NCBI GenBank assembly: GCA_034509495.1
Contig: CM067512.1
Location: 834,832 to 898,831, forward strand
Length of the DNA stretch: 64,000 bases
DNA from: Acestrorhynchus altus
Lineage: Eukaryota > Chordata > Actinopteri > Characiformes > Acestrorhynchidae
Reading direction: 5' to 3'
Shown here: in pieces, positions 45,801 to 58,144 of the stretch
Position numbering within the stretch: the stretch's first letter is position 1
How the letters are laid out: each line of letters starts with the position of its first letter
Position numbers and translations under genes: made by a program
Notes under the pieces: model-generated
What the model was told of the DNA's origin: nothing
Database searches by the model: none
What the model saw: the letters and a program-made list of their open reading frames with translations, nothing else

Positions 45801-46099
45801 CACAAAAGAGAAGATTCCTGAGTGGGAAACTCATAAACGACCATCTAATTTACCAATTCATATCATATAGTCGTTGATACCATCATGGATGGTGCTGATG
45901 TAAGTCAAAGAACTGCTGTGAAGACGTGATATCAGGACGTCCTCATCTGCTGTGGAAACCAGTGGAGAGTGAGACAGATGCACAGTGCTAAGACCAGGAT
46001 AAGCGTTTGGCTTCTGAAAGAAAGAATATATGGACCATGTAAGATCAATAAAGATCATCTGCATCAAGGACTCCTTGGCATCTGTAATGTTATGATCCA

Positions 46100-47030
46100 C
46101 TAATGAATCAGATTCTGTAGTTTGATTATCTGATTATTCAAGTGCTCGTGGAACAGCATACTCGTTTAGAAATGGGATTAAGGTGGCTCCGTTTTAGCTC
46201 AGTAATCCGATTTCTCAGCGAAAGTGTGAGCTCCTCAGCTTTCACCTTCTCCTGTGACTTTATTGGCTGCAGAGTAGAAATCTGATTATTGCCTGACTGT
46301 GTTCCCATTATCTGATTACACAAGTGTGTGTAAATGCGCTGATCAGATTGCTGACAGAATCAATGATCAGATCATTGAGAGCAGTGTTAACCATTATCTT
46401 TTCGCCTCTAGGTCTCCCCCTAGTGGATGAACATCAGTCAACCTCTTCTCTTCTCCACTCCTGGACACCCCCCGGTCATATCACACCGTCCACGGTGTAC
46501 GTCAGGGTGTAAAATTATTGGTAACATCAACTTTTCTCAGCTGGCACAGGTGTAGGATTTTCTCAGCTCATTAGGTGACACTAAACTGCTGGCATATGTT
46601 GCCGCATGTAGACGAGGACTGTCTGTAATCCTTGTCACAGTCTTCACTCATCTGGAGTTTCTTATTTCCCCGCTGTCTGTTTGCCTTTGTGACAAATTTG
46701 GTCTGCGGGGAGTTCCGTATCTGGGTGAGCTGAAAACGGAAAAAATGAGGAAAATAAAATCCAAAACAGATGCAAAGACTCAAAACTGAGCAGCGAGTTC
46801 TGTCTCACAAAGCAGAATCAGCTTAATTAGAGCCCCTGACTAAGGCAGAACCGAACATATGTGACATCTGCGTTCCTTTAGAGTTTCTTTCAGTAGATGC
46901 TGAAGCTGTGATGGATCACAGTGTTGGTCCACGTGAAGAAGGTCGTTTAACAGTGTTCAGCAAGACAACGCTGTGCTGTTTCCTGTTTTGTCTGGAATGT
47001 ACTGGATGTAGTCTCAGCCAACTTTATAAT
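46100..47030. other. No gene recognised; unique sequence
   Basis: Only small accidental frames (46138-46323, 46571-46783). Confidence -1.
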
Positions 47031-47036
47031 TAGAAC

Positions 47037-47285
47037 TAGAGGAAGTCATCTAGAACCACAGAGGAAGTCATCTAGAACCACAGAGGAAGTAATCTAGGAC
47101 CACAGTGGAAGTAATTGAGAACCACAGTGGAAATAGGTGAGGAATACAATAAAAATAATCTAGAACCGCAGTGGAAGTAATCTAAGACCGCAGTGGAAGT
47201 AATTGAGCACCACAATGGAGGTAATATAGGACCACAGAGAAAGTAATTTAGAACCACAGTGGAAATAGTTGTGGAACACAGTGGC
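47037..47285. repeat. Minisatellite 'agaaccacagtggaagtaat'
   Basis: About ten degenerate 22-25 bp units (agaaccacag + (a/t)ggaagt(a/c)at(c/t)t) in direct orientation. Confidence -1.
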
Positions 47286-47728
47286 TCTTCATCAGTCTAG
47301 GTCAGGATGGACACCTGAAGTGTTCATATCTGCATTGTGTGGTTTCTTGTTCCTCTGTTGAAAAGTGCTGTTCTGCACACAGCAGATCATCGCAGAGACG
47401 TGCGATGGACTCATGCTGCTCTCTGTCTTTAGTGTCTTGATTTTATGTGTGCGATAAAACAAATTAATAGCTGATTTGCAGCAATTTGCTGCAATTTTGA
47501 CTGGAGCAAGTGGTGTTTACCATCTGAAACGCGACATTAATCTACCCTGGAGCAGGTTGTGCTAAGTGCACACTGGGGACGGAACCGGATATGAATACAT
47601 TACTCAGAACCAACAGATTCAGAACAGATATTATATTCGGCTTTATTTTTGACTGTGCATTTGACTGCTGCGGCAGCGAGATCATATCAAATTTGACAAG
47701 ATAAGACGAGATAATATAGACGCTGCGC

Positions 47729-47850
47729 TAAAGGACGTGTGGGACTGCAGTTCTAGAAGGAAGATGATCAGGATCAATAACTGATGATCTGATCAGTATT
47801 TATTGATCTACTCTTACAGAAGTGGTGTCTCTCAGTACTATTAACGGAAA
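47729..47850 (-). mobile_element. T2 terminal fragment
   Basis: Begins ggacgtgtgggactgcag and continues about 120 bp into the family's 3' region ('acagaagtggtgtctctcag'), then stops abruptly. 5'-truncated copy. Confidence -1.
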
Positions 47851-48179
47851 TATGAATGAATATTTGATCAAATCAGATAGAACCGGGACCTTCGGTGGGG
47901 ATAGAAATAGAAAATGTGTTCTTGCTTTCTTTAAACTTTGAGTTTAGGTTTATTATGTCTGAGTCACATGAACGAAGAGAGAGATTCTCGAAACATCTGA
48001 ATTGTTGTAGGGAGTTTTATAGTGTTATTAAACCTGGGTGACATGTCCATCTCCAGAAAGTGGACTTTCTTCAGCATTTGGAGCTCATTGGTCGTCACTG
48101 AACTGAGGTACTTATCACCATAGGAGGCAAGAGCCACGGACCATGCGATTCAATCGTCCCACCACCGAGTGTCTTGCAT

Positions 48180-48790
48180 TGTGTTTCATCGATTTCCTTG
48201 TTCTCTAATCCCCGATTGTCACAATGGTCAGTCAGATTAGGGGTAAAAGAGGCACCGTGGCCTTTTAGGCTGGTAATGGGGGAAAAGCCTGTTAATTGCC
48301 CCTGACTGCTGAAAGTAAATTAATTATTGATCGCATTCTCCACTCCCTCTTCTGTACTTACATAGCCTTACAAATCCTTTTATCTCCCCTTGGTGTAAGT
48401 ACATTTCCTCTCTGGCATAATTACGCACGCAGAAAAGCCCACAGACCACTAAGCACCTCATTAGCCCCAAAAGTTGTTTGTGGTTTTTTTGGGGCGCTCT
48501 GAAAAGGGAGGAAGTGTCTCTGTCTCATTTTCCCACCGCTCTCTGTCCTCCTCCTGCTCCAAGCCTCTCCACTATCAGTGCTATCCTTATATTACCTGCC
48601 ACTCGCCTGCCGAAATAAATAAAGAAAGAAAGGTGGTGAATGAATAAAATCGGGTTGTGAAGTCTGCGGCCTGCATTTTGAGCAGGCGGCACTGAATGCA
48701 CGGGGCACGGTCCAGACGCCCCGGGCCGGCATCATTATTCTCCTCATTGATCTCGCCACAGGCCCTCTAAAAGGCACCTGAAACTAACTA
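48180..48790. other. Complex unique island, candidate conserved non-coding element
   Basis: 'aagcctgttaattgcccctg', 'aaattaattattgatcgcat', 'tctggcataattacgcacgc' and a GC-rich block at 48660-48740 ('cggccggg'-like). Dense AT homeodomain cores in long repeat-free sequence. Confidence -1.
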
Positions 48791-49239
48791 TAAACAAAAT
48801 ACAACAGCACATAAAAGCATATTTATTCGCTCTCGGCAGACAGCCAGGTCCGTGGATTAGAGGTTTCACCTTAAAGACCCAAGCAGGGAAGACTGTGGTG
48901 GAGGCTGAAGATGCTCCTGTTTCCGACCTGCTTTGTTCAACCACTGCGCTTTTTATGACGGGTTGAGTGAAACGGGCCAAATTACGGCTTCTAAAGCCAA
49001 CGCCACCTGATGGTTAGTCGGAGGTGACGGGCACGGACTTTGCGGACTGGCCTGTGTGAATGAGTGAGGGCAATAAAAGGGTAAGGAACAGACAGCCCTG
49101 CTCTCCTTTGATGATGTGGCTACAAAAGATAAAACTCAATTTCCCCAAAGTTCCTGCCGTGTCTGCAGCACTGAAGTGGGAGTCTGTTGACGCCATAATG
49201 GTCTGCAGTAACAGTGTCCTCAACTGCCGACATACAGTG

Positions 49240-49430
49240 TCCTGGGGAAGAGGGTAACTGTGACCGGAAGGCTAGGGAAGTTTGCTTGGGACCACGTGGT
49301 CACTGGTTCGATTACCGAGACTGACAGGAAGCAGCGATGGGGCACTGACAGAGTTTTTGGTGACTCAGCTTTTGAGGATTGCTGGATTGCTTCCCTGGAT
49401 CATCAGCAAGCAGGTGTGAGGAAATAAAAA
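49240..49430 (+). mobile_element. tRNA-derived SINE, diverged copy
   Basis: A B-box-like GGTTCGATTAC at 49305-49315 preceded by a degraded A-box region; shares 'ggaagcagcgatgggg' with the next copy's 'gaaagcaggtagcagag'. A purine-rich, A-rich tail (aaataaaaacaacaaacaag) at about 49422-49450 is SINE-like. Confidence -1.
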
Positions 49431-49459
49431 CAACAAACAAGCAAAAAAACAAAACAGCT

Positions 49460-49622
49460 TTTATGGCCGAGTTAGGTTTGCCCTTGACGTGTCCAGAGTT
49501 CAGCGATATGGGCTTGGGACCAGAAGGTTGCTGGTTCGATTCCCTGGACCAGCAAGAAAGCAGGTAGCAGAGTGGAATTGGGGCGTGACCTTCCTTTTGA
49601 GGTGTCTAAATGTTAAAGAGGG
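49460..49622 (+). mobile_element. tRNA-derived SINE, better copy
   Basis: A-box TGGCCGAGTTAGG at 49464-49476 and B-box GGTTCGATTCC at 49533-49543 fit the RNA polymerase III tRNA promoter. Box spacing is longer than in a real tRNA and no cloverleaf can be drawn. Same orientation as the copy just upstream. Confidence -1.
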
Positions 49623-49683
49623 ATTGGGACTGGATGGACGGAAGGAAGAGGAGCAGAAGGTTGCGGATTTGCTTCCCTTGACA

Positions 49684-49768
49684 AGGGATAGGTGGTGCTG
49701 GGGAGGGGATTGGTGGTGCTGGGGAAGGGAGGGGTGGTGCTGGGGAAGGGATGGGTGGTGTTGGGGAC
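49684..49768. repeat. Minisatellite 'ggtggtgctggggaaggga'
   Basis: Four G-rich units of about 19-21 bp; the G runs could form a quadruplex on the plus strand. Confidence -1.
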
Positions 49769-50129
49769 TTATATTTAAATAGTAAATCTAAAGTAATAAC
49801 TCAGTTTCAAACACTGGATATAAATTCTAGTAACATTTGATACAAATTTGATTTAAAGAGAAAACATTAGAGATCTGCGACTCTGTAACCCCATTTGTAC
49901 AAATTTGCTTTGTGCGGTTGGGAAAAACAAAAACATAGCAAAACAAATTACATATTCCACCCTTTGCTTCTGGCTTTTAGGCATCGCTTGTTGTTTGTTC
50001 ACGTTGAAATTCACATATTCATGCTGCTTATAATCCAGCATTTCCTTCAACATATTCCCAGCAATGTGTCACTGATCAATATGATATTAGACCCTGCTGG
50101 CAGTTGCTCTATTTGGCAAAAGGTAAACA

Positions 50130-50130
<1 letters not shown>

Positions 50131-50171
<41 letters not shown>

Positions 50172-50294
50172 CGAGAGAGAGAAAGAGAGAGAGTGAGAGA
50201 GAGCGAGAGAGAAAGAGAGAGAGCGAGAGAGAGATAGTGAGAGAGAAAGAGAGAGAGATAGTGAGAGAGAGCGAGAGAGAGAAAGAGAGAGAGA
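50131..50294. repeat. (GA)n tract with GC/TA interruptions
   Basis: About 165 bp of AGAGAG with 'gcgaga', 'gtgaga' and 'gataga' variants; R/E-rich frames are artefacts. Confidence -1.
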
Positions 50295-50374
50295 ATGATT
50301 TTATTATTAATAATAATAATTTTATTATTTTCATCACAGGAGGCAAGACAGGAGACAAAGACCAAATCATACAC

Positions 50375-50885
50375 TATATGACTAAATGTTGGGAGACACC
50401 CCTTCAAATTCAGCATTCAGCTACTTTAAGCTGCACCCATTGCTGACACACACGTGCAAATGCACACACGGCTTATCTAGTCCCTGTAGAGAAGAACTGC
50501 CAGTAGAATAGGACTCTCTGGAGCAGATAAACAAACATGACTCTATTGTCTCCATGTCTAATAGCAGGTGTGGACTAGAGGGTATAAAGACCCCCAGCAT
50601 AGAGCTGTGGAGCAGTGGAACTGTGTTCTCTGGAATGATGGAGCTCCATCCTGTTCTTTGATAGAGGATGAGATGGGGAGTTGGGAACAAGTTAGGGTGC
50701 TGGTCATCCATCCAAGATCCTGACCTCACTGACTGTTCTGAGTGCAATCAAATCCATCAAGTAGAAGGTCTTCTCTGGACAGTAGAGACAGTTACTCCAA
50801 CAAAGGCAGGAGAAACTCTTCTTAATAACATTGATTTCAGACCAAACGGCGACTGATCAGGTGTCCCAGTACTTTTGTCCATAAA
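50375..50885. mobile_element. T1 nonautonomous element, both ends present
   Basis: Left end 'actaaatgttgggagacacc' (50381) and right end 'gtcccagtacttttgtccat' (50862) are inverted relatives about 510 bp apart. The interior carries all the usual T1 blocks. The cleanest full T1 MITE in the window. Confidence -1.
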
Positions 50886-51239
50886 GAGGAAGACAGAAGA
50901 CAGGGCTGCCTCCACAAGTTAATGCAAGTTTTAATGCAGTTATGAAACTGTTTGAATAATAATAGAAAATAAACAGCAAACAAAGCGAAGCTGAAATGAT
51001 GTGAGATAATAGGTTCTGCGGGATGAGGTTCTGCTATGAGGGATGTTCGGTGTCTTTGATGTCGCTAAATAAACACTAATGTAGCTGCTTCGCTTTGATA
51101 TTTCCCAATTTTGCTCATTCCATTTTCCTCTGCCTTCAGCGCCGGACGATGACCAGCATTACACCCACGAGAGCACCTGAGCACATCGCAAACAGCATCA
51201 TTAGACCGCACAGCGTCAGCCGTGTCCTCCCGAAAATAC

Positions 51240-51400
51240 ACATTTACACTCTATGGACAGAAGTATTTGGACACCTGCTCAGTCACTGTTTCCTCTGAAA
51301 TCAAGGGTATTTAAAAGAGCTTCTCGTGTCCACAGAACACATTCCACCAAATTCTGAAGCATCCCCAATCCCCCATCTCATCTGGTGGCATGGTGGTAAG
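51240..51400. mobile_element. T1 end fragment
   Basis: 'ctatggacagaagtatttgg' plus 'acctgctcagtcactgtttc'; truncated interior. Confidence -1.
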
Positions 51401-51477
51401 AAGTTTGACCAGGTTCTCCCCGTGTCTACTGGTTTTCTCCCACAGTCTGAATATGTTGAACACTGATTTATTATCAC

Positions 51478-52027
51478 GTCATGATGTGGGTGCGGTTTCG
51501 TATGATGTCAGATGACCTTTGATCTTCATTACACTTTTAACAGACCAGTGTTACGTTAATGAGGTTCTGCAACCAGTGGTTCTAACTTTTCTGAACACAC
51601 ACTCCGGTGCTCTATTCCAACAGGACGACGCTCGTCCACACACTGCTGCCGTCTCAGGATCTCGTCTTGAAGACACAGATACTACGCTGTAGTCGGTCTC
51701 ATCTCCAGACCTGTCCCTGATTGAAGATGTGTGGACGGTATTGGACGCTCTATCAACACTCCACCCCTACCACACCATCTGCAGAACTGAGTGAGAACAT
51801 TCAAGCTGCATGGGATGGATCATCACAGGACACCATTAGGAACCTCTACACCTCCATGCAGAGACGTCTGGCGTGTTGCGTTAAACCCGACGCCGTCCTG
51901 AGAGACACCACTTCTGTATGAGTAGATCAATAAATATTGATCAGATCAGACTACAGTTATCATCAGTTATTGATCCTGATCACCTTCACCTTCCTTCTAG
52001 AACTGCAGTCCCACACGTCCTTCTGGG
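51478..52027 (+). mobile_element. T2 Tc1-like transposon with both C-terminal catalytic motifs
   Basis: Carries the QQDD-type block near 51620 and SPDLSLIEDVW at 51702-51734, about 33 residues apart, as expected of a DD34E-type transposase; stops lie between them. It ends with ctgcagtcccacacgtcc, inverted relative to the ends at 47.7 and 54.0 kb. The N-terminal half is missing. Confidence -1.
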
Positions 52028-52339
52028 GAAAGTTTGATGATGAGAGTAAATACATGGTGTCCATGATCTGTTTGCTATTGCAGCAAACTCCTCACAATAC
52101 CCTTGATTTCAGAAGACTCGTGCCTGCCAGCTGTACTCTTTGTGGTGTTTTGCAGTGAAACTTTGAACAGAAGACGTGAGGAGACTTCTTTTCTGGCACA
52201 TTTTTTTGGTTTCCTCCCTCGCAGATGTGTGGCTCCTGTGCTGCAGGGTATAACACACACTGTTCAAAAACACCCACATAAAGCCTTGGCTTCTTCCACG
52301 GGTCACTCTGGGTGAGGCGTCTCTCCTCCTTGTCTCCAC

Positions 52340-52760
52340 CGTTACATGTCACATCAAAGTTTCAAAACACTTGCCATGTTTTGTACCAAATGGGGCTTCT
52401 ATTCATTTTTAATGGCTGCTCCTTCCTTTGCTGAATCACGCACAGAGCTGGCAACAGTGACCACCACAGCGCCTCTCTCCCTGACCCCTTCGGCAACGTG
52501 GGGCGACAAAGCGATGCTGCTGCTGAAACGCCACTAAAGCACAAACATCTCCAACAGAGTACGGCAGCTACTGTCTGTATTTGGGTCCCTAAAGGAAAGC
52601 AATGGGGAAACTGTTTTCAGATGCTCTCGTGAACTTCTAAAATGTTCTGCACACCACTGGGTACTCGACCGAGAGCTACAGCGGGTGTGTGTTCCTGACA
52701 AACAGCATATCTGTTCCTCCACGCTGACTTAAAAGAACTCTTTAGAGGAAAATAAAACAC
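52340..52760. other. Complex unique island, no gene recognised
   Basis: 'ttctattcatttttaatggc' with GC-balanced flanks. Overlapping 60-63-codon frames on both strands argue against coding. Confidence -1.
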
Positions 52761-52842
52761 TCCAGATATATTAGTCAGATAGCACTCGAACAGCCAACAT
52801 ATATGGACGTTTATTCCTCAGCGATCGCTCACCATTTAATGC

Positions 52843-53100
52843 CATTAAATGACAAAAGTGTTGGGACACCTGCTCATTCACTGTTTCTTCTGACAACGAG
52901 TTTCTCCTGCTTTTGTTGGAGTTACTGTCTACTCTGAAGACTTTGAGATCACGATGATGGATGATCACCACCCCAGCTCATCCCCAGAGACGAGGCAAGA
53001 TGTGTGTGCATTTGCACATCTGTGTCAGCAGTGGGTGCAGCTTAAAGAAGCTGAATGCATCCATTAGAATGGGTGTCCACAAACACTTGGACTTGGAACA
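52843..53100. mobile_element. T1 short element with two ends
   Basis: Left 'gacaaaagtgttgggacacc' (52853) and right 'ggtgtccacaaacacttgga' (53071), about 245 bp apart. Heavily internally deleted. Confidence -1.
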
Positions 53101-53426
53101 GAAGGTCAGTGCTGATACCTACATACAGAGCTGCGACAGTCGGTCACCTCCGGTACTGAGATTACCTTTGTTTCCTGTGACAACATCAATTTAAACACCG
53201 TCCAAATACATTTCGATTTGGTTTGATGGAACTGGGGTCGTTGAGCAGGGCCGTGATGAACGTGGCACAGCAGTGCGCCGAGGGTGTGTGTCACGTTTGA
53301 GTGTCTGAGGACGTGATGTTAAAACTGTTAGTGTTATTAGCTGCACTTTACAAAACACACATTGTTTGCATGAAAGTGGAGTGTGCAGTGACACAGTGGC
53401 AGTGTGTCGGGGTGAGTGGGAGGTCG

Positions 53427-53429
<3 letters not shown>

Positions 53430-53515
<86 letters not shown>
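53430..53515. repeat. (GT)n microsatellite, about 43 units
   Basis: Pure GT; (CT)n follows at 53667-53708. Confidence -1.
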
Positions 53516-53517
<2 letters not shown>

Positions 53518-53663
53518 GAGGAGATTTGGAGTGAAAAGCTCAGAGTCACTTGAGTATGGAAACTGCCACCCACGCAGCTGCAGAGTCTCCAGTTAGATGT
53601 TTATGGCCCTTAATTCCCTTATGCACTGCTATAATCTACCACAACCCCCTTTATCATTTTTAT

Positions 53664-53710
<47 letters not shown>

Positions 53711-54007
53711 ATCTTCCTCTCTCTTTCATGGTCTTTTGGTTTCTGTATCATGTCCCTCGTCTCTCGCCCCTTTGTGCCATCGGCTTGCAAAATTCATGCG
53801 TTTCATCATCGTGCAATGGGCTCTCATCATCAGCAACTAATTTTAGCGAGAGTCCAGGGGAGGCTTTGTCATAAGCTAGAACCGCAAAGCACCTTTTTAT
53901 TCTCCAGCTTTAGAGTGTGAGTGTGAATGTATGTGCAAGTATTTCACTCTTTGTGGGGACCACATGTCCCAAAATGACTTTATTCATAAATTCTAAATAA
54001 ATAGTTT

Positions 54008-54680
54008 CCACGGACGTGTGGGACTGCAGTTCTGTAGTGAAGGAAGATGAAGGTGATCAGGATCAATAACTGATGATAACTGTAGTCTGATCTGATCAGT
54101 ATTTATTGATCTACTCATACAGAAGTGGTGTCTCTCAGGACGGCGTCGGGTTTAACGCAACACGCCAGACGTCTCTGCATGGAGGTGTAGAGGTTCCTAA
54201 TGGTGTCCTGTGATGATCCATCTCATGCAGCTTGAATGTTCTCACTCAGTTCTGCAGATGGTGTGGTAGGGGTGGAGTGTTGATAGAGCGTCCAATACCA
54301 TCCACACATTTTCTAGGGACAGGTGTGGAGATGAGACCGACCACGGCGTAGTATCTGTGTCTTCAATACGAGATCTTGAGAGGGCGGCAGTGTGTGGACG
54401 AGTGTCGTCCTGTTGGAATAGAGCACCAGAGTGTGTGTTCAGAACCTGTGAATGAAGATCAAAGGTGAGCTGACATGATACAAAACTGCACCCACACCAT
54501 GACACCATACCTTCTGGACGTGGTCTGGTGCCTCATTACACGCATTGGTTGTTCGTCTCCACCAAAACAAAAGTGAGACTGCCATTCTGAGTGACTCCAT
54601 CACAGCCTGCTACGACACCGTTGCAGTCAGTTGATTCCTTCTCAATGCAGCTACACACACTGCACCTGTACTGTTACACA
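54008..54680 (-). mobile_element. T2 Tc1-like transposon, longest copy
   Basis: Starts with ggacgtgtgggactgcag and extends about 670 bp, including FQQDDTRPHTAA-type and VWMVLDALSTL-type coding remnants on the minus strand (open 54508-54242). It extends further toward the 5' side of the element than other copies. Still inactive. Confidence -1.
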
Positions 54681-54689
54681 GGTCAGGAC

Positions 54690-55180
54690 AACACAGACAT
54701 TCTAGAGTGTGTCTGTGTGAGACTGAGAGGACCAGACTCCTGCTGCAGAGGTAGCACCGTCATATTTTCCACTCCATACTCGGCCCTGCAGTCGGACCCC
54801 TACAGACCCCAGCATCTCCTTGTTTTTCCGCTCAGATCTGCAACACGGCTCGCGGACGCTCTGCCAACATCTGCCGTTTTCATCTCACTCACTGAGCCCT
54901 TCATTTACCTCAGAGTAACTCAGCTTATCTTAACTATTCTGCTGCTCCTTGGAAGCTCCTTTCCAGCACCTTAATTATCTTGGCACTGCCCCAGGAAGCT
55001 GCATGTTGAAAGCAGGTGAACCGAGAGGGCTCGGAGTACCCTGCTTCCACAAATGAAGTTAGCTTAACTCCCTGAGACCTTCGCGCTGTAGAAATTATAA
55101 CCACATAATTCAGAATTTCAACAATGTCTTCTGTTATACCTCTACAGCAGACCACTAACTGACTATTCCACCTGTTTGTT
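54690..55180. other. Complex unique island, candidate conserved non-coding element
   Basis: 54830-55110 is repeat-free with 'cagcaccttaattatcttgg' and 'cagcttatcttaactattct'. The open plus frame 54591-54974 begins inside a T2 relic and has no domain. Confidence -1.
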
Positions 55181-55189
55181 ACTTGTCCA

Positions 55190-55575
55190 CACCATAATAA
55201 CACCATAGCAACCACTTTTGAACACCACAGCAACCAAGTTGTTGCCACTTGGGATGCCATACTAACCACTTAACAACACCACAGTAACCATCTAGGAACC
55301 ACTTAGCAACACCACGGCAGCCACTTGGCATATCATAGTAACCACCTAGCAACACCATAGTAACCACTCAGGAACCACTTAGCAACACCATAGCAACCGC
55401 CTTGCAACATCATAGTAACCACCTCGGTGTCGTTTAGCCAAAACATAACTTGGAATACCATAGGAATCCCCTAGCAACACCATAGTAACCACTTAGAAAC
55501 CCTTTTACAACACCATAGCCACCACTTGGGATACCACAGCAATGACCTAGCAACACCATAGTGACCACCTAGAAG
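55190..55575. repeat. Degenerate 'ccatagcaaccacc' repeat, longest array
   Basis: About 15-20 imperfect units of 20-25 bp in 385 bp. The reverse strand has ORF-like 'CCGVAKWLLGGYCGV' patterns that come from the repeat. Confidence -1.
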
Positions 55576-55614
55576 CCATTTAGCAACAGCATTTAGTTTA
55601 TGGCCAGAGCAGCT

Positions 55615-55800
55615 CAGACCTCCTGCTGCTGGATCGTTAATAAGGACAATAACACAAGGCTTTCCACCAACAAGCCATAACATTAAAACCACTGCCGGGT
55701 TAAACGTCTCCAGGGGCTCTTTCAGTGGGTGGATACAGAATATTAGTAAGTGAGCAGTCAAACCGTGATGTTCTAGATAAACGGGTCAGAACATCTCCCA
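55615..55800. mobile_element. T4 end fragment
   Basis: 'agccataacattaaaaccac' at about 55673 is the T4 terminus; the sequence around 55735-55790 ('agtgagcagtcaaaccgtga') resembles the adjoining region. Frames open on the minus strand are accidental. Confidence -1.
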
Positions 55801-56330
55801 GAAACGCAGACAGTAGCACCATGCAAAACCAGAGCAGTGCAGTGCAGCAGTGAAATATGCAATAAATATGAACACAAGGAATATAAATATGTAAATATGA
55901 GTAGAGAAGATGATACATAGTGTAAGGGGGTTCTGCCACAGCAGTGCCTGAACACCAGGGGTCCCTGTTTCTTTGTTTTTGTGCATTAGGCGACGTCTGC
56001 TTAAGCACACTGATGCGTTTCCAGCAGACAACACTGGTGCTGCACTGCATGTTATGTTTTATTAATTGGAGTTGCCTACAAAAATATTGACCCCGGTATT
56101 TGTCGAACCTAATCGTGTTTACTCTGCTTCCCAGTGGCATGTAAATAATCCCAAATCAGCTTTAATGAGAGAGGAGACAGTTTGAACTGCCTGCGAGCAT
56201 CAGGCTGGGATGATGCTGAAGCAGCACGCTGGAGCTTCTGCTCTCACTGCGGTGGCAAGAAACGTGTGTTTGGCGAGGGCAGGACAGGGCCGGACAGAGC
56301 TGGACAGGGCAGGACAGTGTGTGTTAGACA

Positions 56331-56358
56331 GAGACAGAGAGACAGAGAGAGAGAGACA

Positions 56359-56389
<31 letters not shown>

Positions 56390-56508
56390 GAGCTTTTTAA
56401 ACATGCAGTCACATCTTTGAGGAGTAACTCATTAAGTGCTGTCTGTTGTGATCGGTTCCCTTTATGCTGTATTGATTTTGTCATTCCTAGAAATAGCAGA
56501 GACATGTG

Positions 56509-56570
<62 letters not shown>
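56331..56570. repeat. (GA)n tract then (GT)n tract
   Basis: GAGACAGA units at 56331-56390 and (GT)29 at 56512-56570, preceded by a short 'ggacagggc' tandem at 56276-56318. Confidence -1.
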
Positions 56571-56572
<2 letters not shown>

Positions 56573-56784
56573 GTCCGCATGTGAAGCAGGATGATGCAGT
56601 GGAGACATTCGATTTCCCCTACTAGGACAAATGTCTTTTCTTGTCTACAGAAATGATACAGAAACAGTAATATAGAACATTAAAGGAGAACTCCAGGGTT
56701 CCACTGTAGTCATCACTGAACCTTTAACTCAGGACAGCTCCTCCATCAACTACAGCACATGAATTCACAGCTAGACTGGTTTCC

Positions 56785-57040
56785 ATTTGCTACGGTGCTA
56801 CTAAGTGGTTGCTAAGGTGTCACAGTAGGTCATACTAAGTGATTGGCCATGCTAGTTGTCTGCTGTGGTGTTGCTAAATGGTTGCTATGGTTCCACAGGT
56901 GGTTTCTATGAAGGTGGTTGCTGTGGCGAAACTAGGTAGTTGATATGGTGTTTGAAGTGGTTCTGATGAAGCTTCGTGGCATTACAAAGCGGTTGTTATT
57001 GTGTCCCAGGTGGTTGCTATGGTGCTGCTGAGTAGTTGCC
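56785..57040. repeat. Degenerate 'gttgctatggtg' repeat (inverse of 55.2 kb array)
   Basis: Units such as 'ggttgctatggtgctgctga' and 'ggttgctaaggtgtcacagt', about ten copies. Confidence -1.
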
Positions 57041-57429
57041 AGCACACTGTGACTGATACACTTCCCCAAAGATCTTTGTAGGACAAACGACACCCATCAG
57101 ACACGTTTCTTCCTGACAAATGAGCTCATGAGAGATACCAGTGATGTAGTTATTAACATCATATTACACCTAATGATGTGGGTGAGAGCAGCGAGATGGA
57201 TCATCCATCAGACTGGCCTGCTTCCAGCTTTCTGATTGCCACTCATTAACGCATACTCTGCTCTACACTTAAAGCTGCTCAGTGCAGAGAGATCATCCTC
57301 ACCACGGCATTCCACCTGGAGCTGTCGAGGAGAGACAGAACAGAGCCGTACCGTGACTGAATGATTGGTTAGAAGGTTCACTCACTGTGACGTTGTGGAC
57401 TCGTTAAACGTAAAGATGTACACACTGTC

Positions 57430-57605
57430 ATTGAACATAAATCAGTCATGCACCTCCCTCTTTCTCCTCTCTCTGTCCACTCTATCATCTCCTCTGGTCA
57501 CACAGGAGCTCTGTGTGGTTCTATGATTCCAGACTGTAGTTCATCTGTTCATCTGCAGACTTTATTCTCCTCCTTTCACCCTGATCTTCAATGATCAGGA
57601 CCCAT
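57430..57605. mobile_element. M1 outer left fragment
   Basis: 'cacacaggagctctgtgtgg' through 'cttcaatgatcaggacccat' equals the left extension of the 31.4 kb copy; truncated at 57603. Confidence -1.
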
Positions 57606-58048
57606 GATGTCAAACCAACCCACCAAATTTCTCTCCTGTTGGTGGATGTTTTGATGATGAGTGCACATTAATGGATGAATACACAAATGGATTACAGCCA
57701 AGTTCATGGATTTGCAGATTCTGACCTTGGTGTCCACTTTGGTCCAGAGCGGGAGGTCAAATTGCCCTGAGCTCTGAAATCGCTGAAGCAGGTTAGACAT
57801 CCAGTGTAAGTTGCCATGGCGATGTAGGCCAGCAATACATCTAGTTTAAGGTTAGCTGGTTAAGCAATAATCCCAGCGTCTGCCCCTGAACATGTGATGC
57901 AGGACATGGAACGCATGATGATCAGCATCTGAGCTCCAGCAGCAAAGAGCTCACGAGTAAACGCTGACACTGCTACTGCACCGGCCGGTGCACACAGCCA
58001 CTGTCTCGGCCTCACTTTGTCAATGCGGAGACCGGAGAGACCTCTCGC

Positions 58049-58049
<1 letters not shown>

Positions 58050-58143
<94 letters not shown>
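58050..58143. repeat. (GT)n microsatellite, 46 units
   Basis: Pure GT for over 90 bp, with a second GT tract at 58258-58281. Confidence -1.

Positions 58144-58144
<1 letters not shown>

Noticed and set aside
49464..49543. Functional tRNA gene
   Set aside because: A and B boxes are present but box spacing is too long and no acceptor stem or anticodon arm can be formed; fits a SINE.
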